Shown here: positions 20,381 to 31,965 of the stretch, one piece after another
How the letters are laid out: the number at the start of each line of letters is the position of its first letter
How positions within the stretch are numbered: position 1 is the first letter of the stretch
Source: Bradysia coprophila
Taxonomy: Eukaryota; Arthropoda; Insecta; Diptera; Sciaridae
Reading direction: 5' to 3'
Length of the DNA stretch: 64,000 nucleotides
Assembly (NCBI RefSeq): GCF_014529535.1
Contig: NC_050737.1
Coordinates: 8,332,302-8,396,301, forward strand
Notes under the pieces: generated by a model
What the model was told of the DNA's origin: nothing
The model's input: only the letters and a program-made list of their open reading frames with translations
Database searches by the model: none
Position numbers and translations under genes: made by a program

Positions 20381-23300
20381 ATTTAAAGAAAAAAAATTAA
20401 AAATAAAAACTAAATAAATTTTTAAAAGCAAACCAATTATTGTGTTCAAAATCATCTGTTTTCTCTTTGTTTTTCGTTTTTCTTTTTATAAAGTGAAAGT
20501 GGATGTGTTTCCAATTTCGTTTGTATATTTTTTGATTTCGGTAGAGAAAAAAAAATTAATCGAGGAAAATGAGAATATTTTTTAACGAAACATTTCAACA
20601 ATTAAAATAAAACAAAGAAAACTAAAAATTATTTCTTGATAGGAATAAAACTTGAATTCAATAATAATTTTATGTGGCGCCTTACAAAAATCTCCCAGAA
20701 AAAGAAAGAAGAAAGAAAAATAAAACATGAAAAATCTATCTATGTAATGTGTAATTTACAAAATATGAAAAATATTAAACACAAAAATAATAAATGAAGT
20801 GGAAAAAAAAATAAATGTAAATGTTGTTACAGTTTTATATAACAATACTTATATATTTTATTAACAATACAACATGGTAAATTACGTAAATCTTAAATAT
20901 AAACACAAAGAAAAAAACACAAAAACTAAATAATTATTAATAAAATTTAAAACTAAACAAAAAAAAATTTAAAAAAAATTATAGATAAACAGTACGCAGT
21001 GCGTCGCGTGTTTACGAAATAATAAAAGATAAATAAAATATTTTTCTATCGACAAAGTATATCCTATTTTTCTTGGAATGAAAAAAAAATAAAATAAAAA
21101 ATAAAATACCAAAAAATAAGAAAAATTTTTAAAAAAGATTTAGGAAGCATTTTATTGTAATGAGAAGATAAATAAAATATAAAAAAAAATCTAATACAAT
21201 TGAAGAATCTGAAACTTGTGCAACGCAAGTGTTACAGTTTCACGCACAGACGAACTTCGTATACATTCATAAAATCATCGAGAGATGGCGTTGACGTCAA
21301 TCGGTAGTCAAAAATTACATATTGGCACTCTGGCACTCAGACACGTTGAAGCTAAAAATTAATTTACAACATGTAAAAATGATGAAAGCGCTACCATCGC
21401 TGTAAAGTAATTCTATGGAAATTCTATGTGACCTCTCCAAAGCCTCGCTTTCACTCTATTTCACTTGAAACTTTTAACTATTCTACCTTTAACCTAAGCA
21501 ACGCACTTCATTCGCTTTCTATGTAACACTTACTCGTAGATATTCTAATAGTCCGTTGCCAATTCGCAACGTTAAAAATATCGAATGTCCTGTTGAAGTG
21601 GTTAAGAGAAGAATCTAAATTAGAAATCATTTTAGAATTTGGAACTCGTTTATGAACTAAAAATTCGTTACCCAAAGTGAAGAGTTTGACATATTTTATA
21701 TGAAAGAAGTGTCAAAATCCTCACCAGTGAAACTTAACGAAGAGTTTCTGAACGAGCTCTTGAGTCACATTCGATTAACCCAGTCTAAGACTTGGGTGTT
21801 TGTTGAATGCAGATGCCTACGTTGTTCTGCAACTTTTTTCAATTTCATTTCAGCCATTTCAGCACTTCAATCATCACGTTTCTGTTTATGCATGATTTTT
21901 ATGTGACCCTTATCACCATTTGAGGTCGATACTTTTCCAAACTAAGTAGGAAAGAAATGCAAATGTAGGACGAATGGAAGCTCCCTTTCCCTTCCTGTTA
22001 CTATGTTCTTACTGCATTTGACATAAGTGTGCACTATGGAGTATATCTGTCTCTTTACACTTATACCTGTTTCTTCACATCACACTCATACGTTGCATTT
22101 CTTGTGTTGATGCCACACTGGGTGCGTTTCACTTTGCGTTACTTTGAATTATTTGAAGTAATTTGATTAGCTAAAAACAACAGCCGTAACACGCCGCACA
22201 TTTGTTGCAAAAATTTCAGATTTTTCATTCGGTATTCTTTTTAGTGATGATATTTTAACAACAAAAAGTAAAAAAATAAAATAAACAAAATGAACAACAA
22301 AAAAAATCGAATTTTAACATAAGAAAACAAAAAATTATATTTGCTAACAAAAAAAAATATTTTTAATATTTATTATGTTGGTGCTGGTCGCTATACAATT
22401 ATTTTGATCATAACCAAAGAAGCAAACAAAAAGTAAAAAAAAAGAAGTTTTGGAACGATAATAATAAACTTAATTGTATTGAATTTTTAGTATAAATGTA
22501 CTTGTAAAATGTACAATTTTAACGAAACCAATATTTTATTCATGAATCAAGATTAGACGGTTTTGAACGCGTGGTATTTATTTTTGTCAATAAGGAAATC
22601 ATTATAAGTTTGAAATGGATGAGTCGGCTTAGATGCCGAATTTGCACCTTCCTAGCAATGTCGATATAACAACAGGGGTCGTACTACTCCTTATTTTCCT
22701 GATTTTCCTTATTTTTGAAAAAACCACCTTATTCCTCCTTATTTTTGAAAAAGTTCCTTTTTTTTCCTTATCTTTCAATAATTTTGACGAGAAAACTACA
22801 TTTTTGGATAACAGATAATAAAAAAAAATCGCTGCGCGGCAGAATACTGAGCAATAGGGTCATCGTAAATCTTCACCCGATCTCCTACTGCTAGTAAACA
22901 AACCATAGAAATGTAGTTCCTTGTTGTCGATTTTACTGAAGAAAAATATCCACGTGGATTACAGTAATTTTGCTACCTTCCCACTCAATGGATTGAAGAA
23001 TTGAAGGTAACGGACGAATGTTTGGAAAGAATTGCCTCTGTCTCACGCTAAAAAGCGCGGTCATACTAAGTCAGTTAAAACATCGACTTTACAAAAAGTC
23101 AGTCTAAGAAACAATCTAACGACAATAGAGCACAGTGGGGGAGGGGGTCCCAAAGTTTCAAAATTTTGGTGGACGCCACTTGTGTGCTTGGAGGCTTGAA
23201 AAGGTCAATGGAATCTACCTGTTCCAAGTCATCTATGGGAAGAATCATTATTTTATTATTTCACTGATGTACTAAGAGGGAAACTTTCCCATAAAACTAT

Positions 23301-23617
23301 TTGGTGGTAGATCACACAAAAAAACAAGACCTACATAAACTTAAATTCATTTGATCAAATTATTGTGTTGTTTACAAATTTGATATAATTCTGACCTCAA
23401 ATCTCTACTTCACCTAAAAGAAAATTAAGGAATGTAGCATATTGAGAAATGTACAGTTTTATCCTGAGGTTCAAAACACGACCTATTTGTATTAATATTT
23501 ACACGTAAATATTCACAGTCCACAAAATAAACAATTGACATGGTATAAGAAAGTAGCGGTAAGCTAAGGTTAATAATTTCAAATTAACTTTTACTATTAA
23601 ACCATGGTAATTCGTTC

Positions 23618-23785
23618 AGGCCGCGTTCAGGAACGAAAAATTCTTCACTGGGTGAACATTCGTTTCGTTGAGTTAACGCTGTCAAGTTTAACTTTGAGGT
23701 TAGATTTCTCACGATGTACTTTGGTCGTGAAAGTTTACCCAGATGTCATGAACGTTTCGTTTCTGAACGTGGCTCATTGCGTTTA
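23618..23785. repeat. Imperfect inverted repeat
   Basis: CCGCGTTCAGGAACGAAAAA at the left and a complement containing GTTTCGTTTCTGAACGTGG at the right pair, as do CTGGGTGAAC and GTTTACCCAG. The surrounding 60-codon frame is treated as chance. Confidence 0.5.
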
Positions 23786-24519
23786 AGTGGATTTAAGTGG
23801 ATTAAATTAGTGTAAAATCGTTGAATATGGGTATGGGAATTTTTGAAAAACTTCGTAATTTTTGATTATGAGCCTAAAAAAGCGTGCAAGGGGTTGTGCG
23901 TATAAAAAATCATCAAGATTTTTACCCAAAAATTTACTTCCAAGCTCCTTATTTTCTCCTTAATTTCAACCGAAAAATTCCTTATTTTCTCCTTATTTTT
24001 TTAAAAAACCTCCTTATTTCCTTAATAAGGCACGCCATTTTTGAGTGCGAGGTCTGTATAACAAGTATGCATATAGATTTGCTGCGCTAGATATTACATT
24101 ATATTTGAGCGACATCTATACATACACCAATTTTTTCTACTTCATTCGATCTATTTATTCAATCGATGACTTTATTGTGAATGACCTAAAAAAATAGAAA
24201 GTTCTTTAATTCAAGGTAAATAATAGCTATTTTCGCAACTAGTGACGAAATGGGGCTTTTTATCGCATTGTAGATTTGACAGGACACATTGCGTGCAAAA
24301 AAAAACTCGCATTTCGCTATAAATTTTGGTACGAAGAGAAAATACTAGTAGCGCGAGGTTTCGGGATACTAACAAAATCTAGATTGTTTACGTATACGTA
24401 TGTTTTCGTACTAGAACTGAAAAGTTAAAAAGTCAAATTTTCGAGTGAAGTTTGTTGATTTAAGGCGAAGCAAAGGTCAATGGTGACTCTGGCTCGTGCT
24501 GGAAACGTCTCGTTCGCTA

Positions 24520-24605
24520 AATAAGCCTCTTAGCATAAGTTAAGAACAACGTTTTGTTTACAGTTTTAGACGAAGTCGCGAAATATTTCGTCATAAATTT
24601 TGGAA
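24520..24605 (-). repeat. Dispersed repeat family member 3
   Basis: On minus it reads ATTTCGCGACTTCGTCTAAA, then AACGTTGTTCTTAACTTATG, as in the members at 4464 and 5386. Confidence 0.5.
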
Positions 24606-25004
24606 AATCTTAGCAATCAATTTTCCAAAAATAGGCACTGATTTTGGTGGTGCCGAGAAAAACACGGGTTTCAGTGCATGTAAAATTCTTGAGTAAATTA
24701 ATAAAATCTATTCCAGTAACGAAATGGAGATTTTCGAGCACAATGTGTTGACAACATGAGTCTTCTCTACGGATATGGAAAGCAAACAAAAGCCAATTTT
24801 ATGACTTACTCGAAAATAGCTATTAGCCGAAAGAGAATTTATAATTTCGACTTTCTCGATTCATAATTTCCGATGCTGGATAAGGTACAATAAGTTAAAT
24901 GAACATACATTGGGTGAAGTGCAATTTTTTAAATTTTTAGTTCTGAAACTAAGATATCTCGATAATGCCTGACTGACTTGTCTTTTTGCATTAGATGGCT
25001 GCTA

Positions 25005-25108
25005 GGAATTTCGCGCCGCGTCATTCACAATAATTGACAAAATGACACATTTTGTATAAGGAAAGTGTCACTTTGTGGGTTATTGTGAATGACGCGGCGC
25101 GAGATTCC
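25005..25108. mobile_element. Foldback MITE, copy 2
   Basis: The same element as 12363-12462: arms TCGCGCCGCGTCATTCACAA and complement, with a centre near TTTGTATAAGGAAA. The arms here are slightly longer (GGAAT at both ends). Confidence 0.85.
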
Positions 25109-26374
25109 TCAACACCCATTAGATATCCCTAATTAGCATATCAACAATTTACCAGGTTTCATATCGGCAATTACTGTCATGTGTTGTCATAAATATTATT
25201 TATTGAAGACACCGTTTCCACAGCAACAATTCCCCTGATGTGTATGACCCGTCAATAGATACCACTTATGATTTCTGGATAGTTAATTCCTCGAACGCTT
25301 TCAGTCTTCCCGAGTAACTCCTCGAGAGTAAGAGTCACTATTATTCTAGAGTTAGGAATCACGAGTTCTAACAAATGCTCGAAAGATATGAGTTCTCGAT
25401 ATCTATTGCTCGAATGGATGGTTATTCCAGACAGTTAACAAAATGGTAAATTTACCCGTTACTTTCTTATACCATCACAATGGTTTATTCACACAACTAA
25501 TTCGTCCTTTCAACAGTTTCGAGTACTTCAAAATGTTGTCGCTCTGCCGCATCTACTTTCGAATTTTCGGATTGAAATTACTTCCAATAATAAATCAAAA
25601 TACCATGTTCATTCTCCTCAGTTTACCGACAATGGAAGCCATTACTTCATTTATTTATTTTTGTATATCGAGGAGAATCGTCTTCCATCTGATATACCGA
25701 AAGGCGGCGACAAGGGCAGATTTTTAAATGTAGAAGGTGTAACGAAACGTAGCCAAACATTATACTTTTTCTCCTAAAGAGGTGAGAACGGAGGTGTTAT
25801 CGTGACGGGACGGTTGCGGGGAAAGTAATTAACGATAATATTTTCACATGCAAATAGCCAAAGTGTAAGAACTTTCATTGGAATGTAATAACTTCGGCCG
25901 ATATAGTCTTGAGGGTTAATTATTGAGAAATCCATTTACTAAATCTATCGAAAATTGGTAAATTCGATAAATTTCAGTAAATTAATTTACCAATTTATTA
26001 TCATCTGATGGATTATTTCCGATGGAAGACGTTATGTCCTTTCCCTATGGAAATTAATTACGGGATGTCTTCACATAACAAGCAAGAACCTCTTCATATA
26101 CTGTAGCATTTTAGCTGTGTAAGCACGGCCGTATTTATGGGAGACCATTTTTTGACTAGTGTGATTGAATTGACTCTTGGCTAAATTAGTAGCGTAAATC
26201 ACACTGACGAAGACTAGAATTATGTATAATTAAGGTGATATAGTTACGCGATCATATCAGACGTAAAATCATACAATAATGATACAATCGAAAAATATAT
26301 CTACTGAGACTTCGGACTTAATTTACCGTTAATTAAGGCATGCTAATACAACTACTTATTTTAAGTTGACTCGA

Positions 26375-26557
26375 GCCGTGAATGGGGCTTATTATTCGGA
26401 ATTTTCTTTCAAGAATTTTTTAGAATTTTCAGAGTTATATTCTTAAAAATTCCTAATTTCTAAAAAAAAAACAAAAAAATTTAGGAATTTTAAGAATATT
26501 TTGAGAATTTCAAAAATTTAAGAAATAAAATTTCAACTAATAAGCCCTGGCCGTGAA
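26375..26557. mobile_element. hAT-type MITE with perfect 8-bp target duplication
   Basis: The element at 26383-26549 (167 bp) has ends TGGGGCTTATTA and, at the right, complement CAGGGCTTATTA. It is flanked on both sides by GCCGTGAA (26375-26382 and 26550-26557). CAGGG-type ends with an 8-bp duplication are the hAT signature. The interior is an A/T-rich palindrome with no gene. Confidence 0.88.
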
Positions 26558-27092
26558 ACCATTTTATTCATCTGCAAAGCAAATAATGATTTCGGAATAT
26601 TATATGTAATCAGCATATAATGTAGTTCATCACCTAAAGAAGAAACAATTGCAAATATTAAATTAAAGAAGAAACAAACGCATAGCACGAAAAGGAATTG
26701 AGTTAATTTTACTGTTATTAATCACAATAATGAATTTTATCAATAGTTGGGACAAGCAAGCAAGCAACCAATGAAGAAAATACCAGAGCAAAATAAAAAA
26801 AATCAATGAAACCCAATTTCAATGTAAAATAGAACATAAGAAAACCAAAAGGAATTTTAAAACTTATCATTTTGCAAATATCAGCAAATTTAAAAATTGA
26901 TTTTTGTTAGTAAAGTAAGGTCTCAACCGCTAACTGGTGATTATTCTACAACTGAAGAGCGCACAAAACCTAATTCAAATTTGCGTTTTTTTTTTAAAGA
27001 AATCATATGAAAGAAACTTTAACGAAAAGTATACAAAGATCGACGTTGTTGAATATGGCAAAAACGGACAAGAAAAATCTCAATGGGTGTGC

Positions 27093-27268
27093 TCCCGTCA
27101 GAGTTTATCTAAGCTGATAAATGTATCTTTTCAATAAACGTATATTTTCTGGAGGCTACATACAGTCCTGCCAAAGTTTATTGAGGCTGATAAATTAAAC
27201 TCTTCGATAAACTATCGCAAAAGTAGACTGGATGTTTATCGAGATTAATATATCCTGACCTGACGGGA
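27093..27268. mobile_element. Short inverted-ended element (176 bp)
   Basis: TCCCGTCAGAGTTTATC at the left, CCTGACCTGACGGGA at the right (outer 10 bp pair), with several inner GATAAAC/GTTTATC words in both orientations. No coding frame. Confidence 0.55.
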
Positions 27269-28489
27269 ACTGCTCAATTGATCAATCGTTCGTTAGAATT
27301 AAACGACATCATTACAAACAGTTCCACTCATTCCACCGCAGCGCACTGTGGAGTTTCTGTATGAGTGGGTAGGTTTGCGTTGAGAAGTTGAGTTTTTCTG
27401 AAATGATTGAATGTTTTAATTGAAAATTTTTGGTGCACATGGGTTTGCAGAATTGGACGAGTTTTTATACGTTGCAACGAATCGTTAAATGAAACGACAA
27501 ACGAATTTCTTTATACTGGCAAACGAGATAACATGTAATTGTCAAGATACCTATTTGGATTTTTTCTCCGTCGTTTTCAGACATGTAACTCTTAAATTAT
27601 TCCAAAGAATAAGAAACACAAACAAAGCGTTCAATTCATCTTTTGCTAAGACTTTAAATAGACTCACTTCATAATCCTACATTCATTTACTATAGTTTCC
27701 ATTGTCGAGATACAACATAAATAGATTCCACCGATATGGAAAGATATCGCAGTGTTTTGAGCCGAGCCATCAAAATAGGTTTGCAATCGGGCATCAAACA
27801 CAACAAATTATTTGTTTTGACTAGTGGGACCAAGATAGCCCGAACCAAAGGATATAACGCCATTAGTCAAAACAAGAAATTTCTAAGCATTTACGTTTCT
27901 TGTGTGGGAAAGTTAACGGATTAAACCATTTTGAAGGACGGAAGTAATGACACATTAAATATATCGCAAGCACGTAAAACTCTATCACACTCACCGTACC
28001 AGGACACAAAAAAATAAAGGACAAATTGATTCTTATCAGTCTATTTAGTCTAGCTTGACAACTTTATATTCAAAATTGTAAACTTATCAAAAAATTCACA
28101 AGCACACAAAGTGAAACCAATTTCAGTGCAAAACTTTCGCCAATTTGACGATTTTCTAAGAACAATACTAAAATTCACCGTATTTTGATACAAAATTTCA
28201 ACTAAACTGAAATTTCTCCTCTTTAAAAATCATTTTTAGTTCTTAAAAAATTCGAAAAATGTGCTAAAGTTCCAGTGACAAATGACCGTTCACAACCCTC
28301 AAAATATCGATGTGTATAACAATTTCAGCAAAACGTATAAATACGAGTCCAGTTCGTAGAACACTGGCAACAACATCAACTGTGTTTGTAAATTGTAAAC
28401 GCAAAAAATAATTTTAACCGAGACCGCAGTCTATAAATGTTTCATGAAAATAATAATAAAAATTAAAACCATATCAGAAAAGGTAGTTA

Positions 28490-29790
28490 AATTGAAGAAA
28501 ATCTACTCTAAAAAAGAATCATATCTAAGGAGAAAAAAAAAACATAAACCAATAAATAAACATAATCGCATAAATATACAATGAAGAATAACGGTATTTA
28601 ATGCTTTTTAAAAACAGAACAAAAAATAAAATAAAAATAAAACTAGAAAAATATAGATTTGAAAACAAGAAAAGAAATTAGAACGATACATAGCAAACAA
28701 GTAAAAATAAAAATAAATATTTATAACCAAAATGAAAAATAATATAAAATGCAACACTGCAACTATGTTTACATATTTTATGTTTACTGTGTTACTAATG
28801 GAATATAAAAGAATATTGAACAAAAAAAAATTGAAATAGAATAAACAGATTACAATATAAGGAAGAAATAAAGAAAAAAATATATATTTTTATCACTAAA
28901 ATATATTTTAATTACATATATACATAGCATTTCTGAACGACTACCTAAAACTTAGTTGAAAAGGTAATTGTAAAAAGAAACAAGGAAGAAAAAAAATGAA
29001 AAGTTTCATGCCTGCCTAACATATAAAAAATTTATTAGGAATAAATTTTAAAAATAAAAACAAAGATATCATTTAAAAGCCAGTATACCCATATTTTAAT
29101 ATATGCTGATCCAAATAAAAAAAAGTTTTTTTTTTCGAAAACAAATAACAAATTATTATCATAAAATAAAACCAAAAAAAGTAAAAAAAAATAAATAATT
29201 TATATGCTAGCAAAAAATAAAATAAAAACGTTTTCAAAATGGCTTTTTAGAGGAAAAACCCAACAAAAATCATAATTTTAAAATTACGAAAAATGATTAA
29301 AAAAATCAACAAAACTAATAAAAATACCAAACAATTTTATAAAACATTTAAAACATCAATCTCTAAATAAACGAATTTCTCGATAAAACATGAAACTAAA
29401 AACCACAAAAAAATTCTTTAATTTGTAATTCATCAATCAGAAAAACTTATTCAAAGATTTAAATAGTATTTGTAATATCCATAAAAAGAAATAAATAAAA
29501 TAAAAAATAGTTGAAAAACAAACAACAATAACTGAATAAATAAAAGGTGAGAAAACAATGAAGAAAAAAATAGCCATAAAATAATTAAAATATAAAGAAG
29601 AAAAAACACTGTCATTCGGTTTGTACCATTAATTTGTTTGTTATACAAGCGCTGCAATCAGCACAAATATAAAATAATAATAATATTAATAATAATAAAA
29701 ACTAATAATAAATTAATTCAAAAAATTGAAAATACAACAAAAAATGAAATAAAAAAAAACAAAAAAAAACATATTGATGAATGGACAGTT
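28490..29790. repeat. Extremely A-rich low-complexity tract
   Basis: About 1.3 kb dominated by A with AATAAA-type words; the opposite strand gives long Phe/Leu/Tyr-rich chance frames. No recognisable gene or element ends. Confidence 0.7.
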
Positions 29791-30401
29791 GCAAAACTTA
29801 AGGTTTAAAAATAATATAAAAATTAATCAACTAAGAAAGAACATATTGATATGTGAACATGTAATAGGTCAAAATAAAAACTTATAATAACCAAAGCATA
29901 GAAAATGTTTGTTTTTTTTAAGAAACGAAAATTCTTCCTCGGTATTCCTTTACTCAAAAAAAGTATGTTGAGGATGTCGATTACCACGAATTTAAGGATT
30001 CGTAACTTTACATCTGTCACCTTCAAAGTTACGAGTCGAAGGGACTACACTTAGCATTAAGTTGACAACTACTGTCAAATTATAATTTTTTAATCAACGA
30101 TAATCGACGCCTACAGTTGAAAATTTGCATCTGGAGAGCTCTTTTACTACTATCTGCAGCACCAATCGCTAACATAATAGTACTATGTATATCTTAGACA
30201 CAAATGTAGCTCAACTTCTAGATGTTGTTTTGCTTGTTTTGGAAGTTGAACTCTTGTGATACCAGCAACACAAAGTCATACAAATGTAGCTCCATTCCAC
30301 ATCGGCTTGTACTAGCCATTTTTTTGTGTGCCAAATGACCCATTTGAACACTTCTTAGGAAAAAAGCGAATTAAGAATCAGATCATATCGAGTCTAAGGC
30401 C

Positions 30402-30545
30402 GAAAAGACACGAGCAATTTTGCGTTGCTGGGATCGACAATTATGTAGCGTTTTTCATTGTTTACCCTGTGGTGAATATCGAATTACAATAGAAGACGCA
30501 GCATAATTGTCGATCCCATCAACGCAAAATTGCTCGTGTGTTTTC
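30402..30545. mobile_element. MITE with about 44-bp inverted ends (144 bp)
   Basis: GAAAAGACACGAGCAATTTT at the left is mirrored by AAAATTGCTCGTGTGTTTTC at the right, and the arms continue through GCGTTG, GGGATCGACAATTATG with few mismatches. Confidence 0.8.
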
Positions 30546-30784
30546 CTAAGCGGATGGCAAAATGCCGCACCAAATATTTAAAAATGAATTCTCAACTTTC
30601 ATTAACATTAGGCCGTAAAAAAGGGGAGAAATTTTGGGTTAATGGGATAATCTCCAAATATACACAGTGATCATGCAGGATCGATCTAGTGGTCTGAATG
30701 TCAGTAAACCCTCATACGTTTCTTTGACAAGTATTTTTCGTAACGCAAAGAAGATGTCATTATTTGTAGGTCATAGATAAGGAA

Positions 30785-31085
30785 AATACTAATCTTATTG
30801 GCCTATATATTGCATAAAGCCAATACTGATACTATCGCGCGCCGTAGCTTGCATAAGAAAAATACTGATTGTATAGCCCCGTAGCATGGATAAGGAAATT
30901 ATTGATTCTATCACGCCGCAAATATCGACTGATAATCGAATTACCAGTGAAAATTTACCGATTATCAGTCGACATTTACCGATTATCGATTTGTCGACTG
31001 ATAATAGGTAAATTTTCACTGGTAATTCGATTATCAGTCGATATTGATGGCGTAAAAGATTCAATATTTTTCTTATCCAGGACGG
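30785..31085. repeat. Nested tandem repeat and long palindrome
   Basis: About three diverged 38-45 bp tandem units (30800-30915; words CCGTAGC, GCATAAG, AATACTGAT) run into a near-perfect palindrome at 30879-31085. Its arms include CGACTGATAATCGAATTACC and GTGAAAATTTACC, and the right arm mirrors the last tandem unit back to GGACGG. The potential hairpin is about 200 nt. Open frames on both strands merely read the palindrome. Confidence 0.8.
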
Positions 31086-31965
31086 TCCCGGCAGGACCTA
31101 CGAATAATGTCATCTTTTTCGCATCATAATTTTTGATTCAGTGACGTTCAGACTTAAGAATTCAACAATATTCCCAAATATTCCCAAAAATATCCAAAAT
31201 TCAGAATGAAACTAAGAACCATCGTTTGAACGAGTTTTCAATTTATCAGATATCATGTTCGACTTAACACATTTCTGTCGAGACAACCGTCCAATTTTCA
31301 AGATTTTTCGCGCATTTTTACGGAAGTACCTAGTATGAGCACAAGAGTTACGCTACTGATACGTAGAATGATGTGTGCCACAAATGTGTTATTTTTTCGT
31401 ATAGTTTTTGGAAAGATGTAACGCCAGTGGACTAGGTCGATGCGTGTCAAGATACACGCCCTAGATATACGGATGTTTACGATGCTTATCAGAGTTATTT
31501 GCTACAATCTCATCTGGTTTAAAAAAAAGTTCTCTGACTGGACAGAGTGGATGCGACCGGTTAGGGTGATTCGATGTCTGGAAGTATCTGCAAATTCCTT
31601 TACAAACGAAACGGAGACCCACACTTCTCCTTCCTTCCTTCCTATTGCGACCAATGCATGCTAAAAATTTCCTGACCTTTAGTCATTTAAACTCAGGCTA
31701 TTCATACAAAATTCGAATTTCGAACTTTCTTTCTTGAAGCATTTCGATGAAAAGACAAACATTCGGACGACTTTCAATTCAATGGAATTTTCATTTATTT
31801 TAGTATTTAGTTTAAGCAAATAAAATTGCAGCACATTTTATGTATATATGTTTCTAAGCGCGTTAAATGGTTTAGTTTTCCATAATTTAAGATTCTTAAA
31901 TTAAAAAAAGAAACAATTAACAACAAGCAGACTGTGATAATAATGTTACGATTCGGTTTCTATAT

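Larger units (their letters stand above)
20381..25004. other. A-rich flank of the GPCR gene and intergenic DNA
   Basis: 20390-21200 is strongly A-rich with many AATAAA words, a likely long 3' UTR or degenerate flank of the GPCR. Further on are CTCCTTATTTT-rich clusters (22680-22770 and 23940-24030), an inverted repeat near 23618-23785 and a dispersed repeat near 24520. No supported gene. Confidence 0.45.
25109..31965. other. Gene-poor, A-rich intergenic DNA
   Basis: No supported protein gene. It contains MITEs at 26383, 27093 and 30402, a long palindrome at 30879, and an extremely A-rich tract at about 28490-29790. The TATAAATA at 28337 could be a promoter but no gene follows. Open frames at 25443-25727 and 31440-31664 show no family likeness. 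Confidence 0.45.

Noticed and set aside
22625-24040. CTCCTTATTTT-rich clusters as ends of one transposon
   Set aside because: The clusters are in the same orientation and the supposed ends do not pair; left as low-complexity sequence.
25443-25727. 94-codon frame with hydrophobic runs
   Set aside because: AT-driven hydrophobic codons, no recognisable domain or splice partner.
28608-29657. Phe/Leu-rich minus frames resembling membrane proteins
   Set aside because: Translation of the complement of an A-rich tract; composition artefact.
30795-31129. Opposite-strand frames with similar products
   Set aside because: Both read the two arms of one palindrome.
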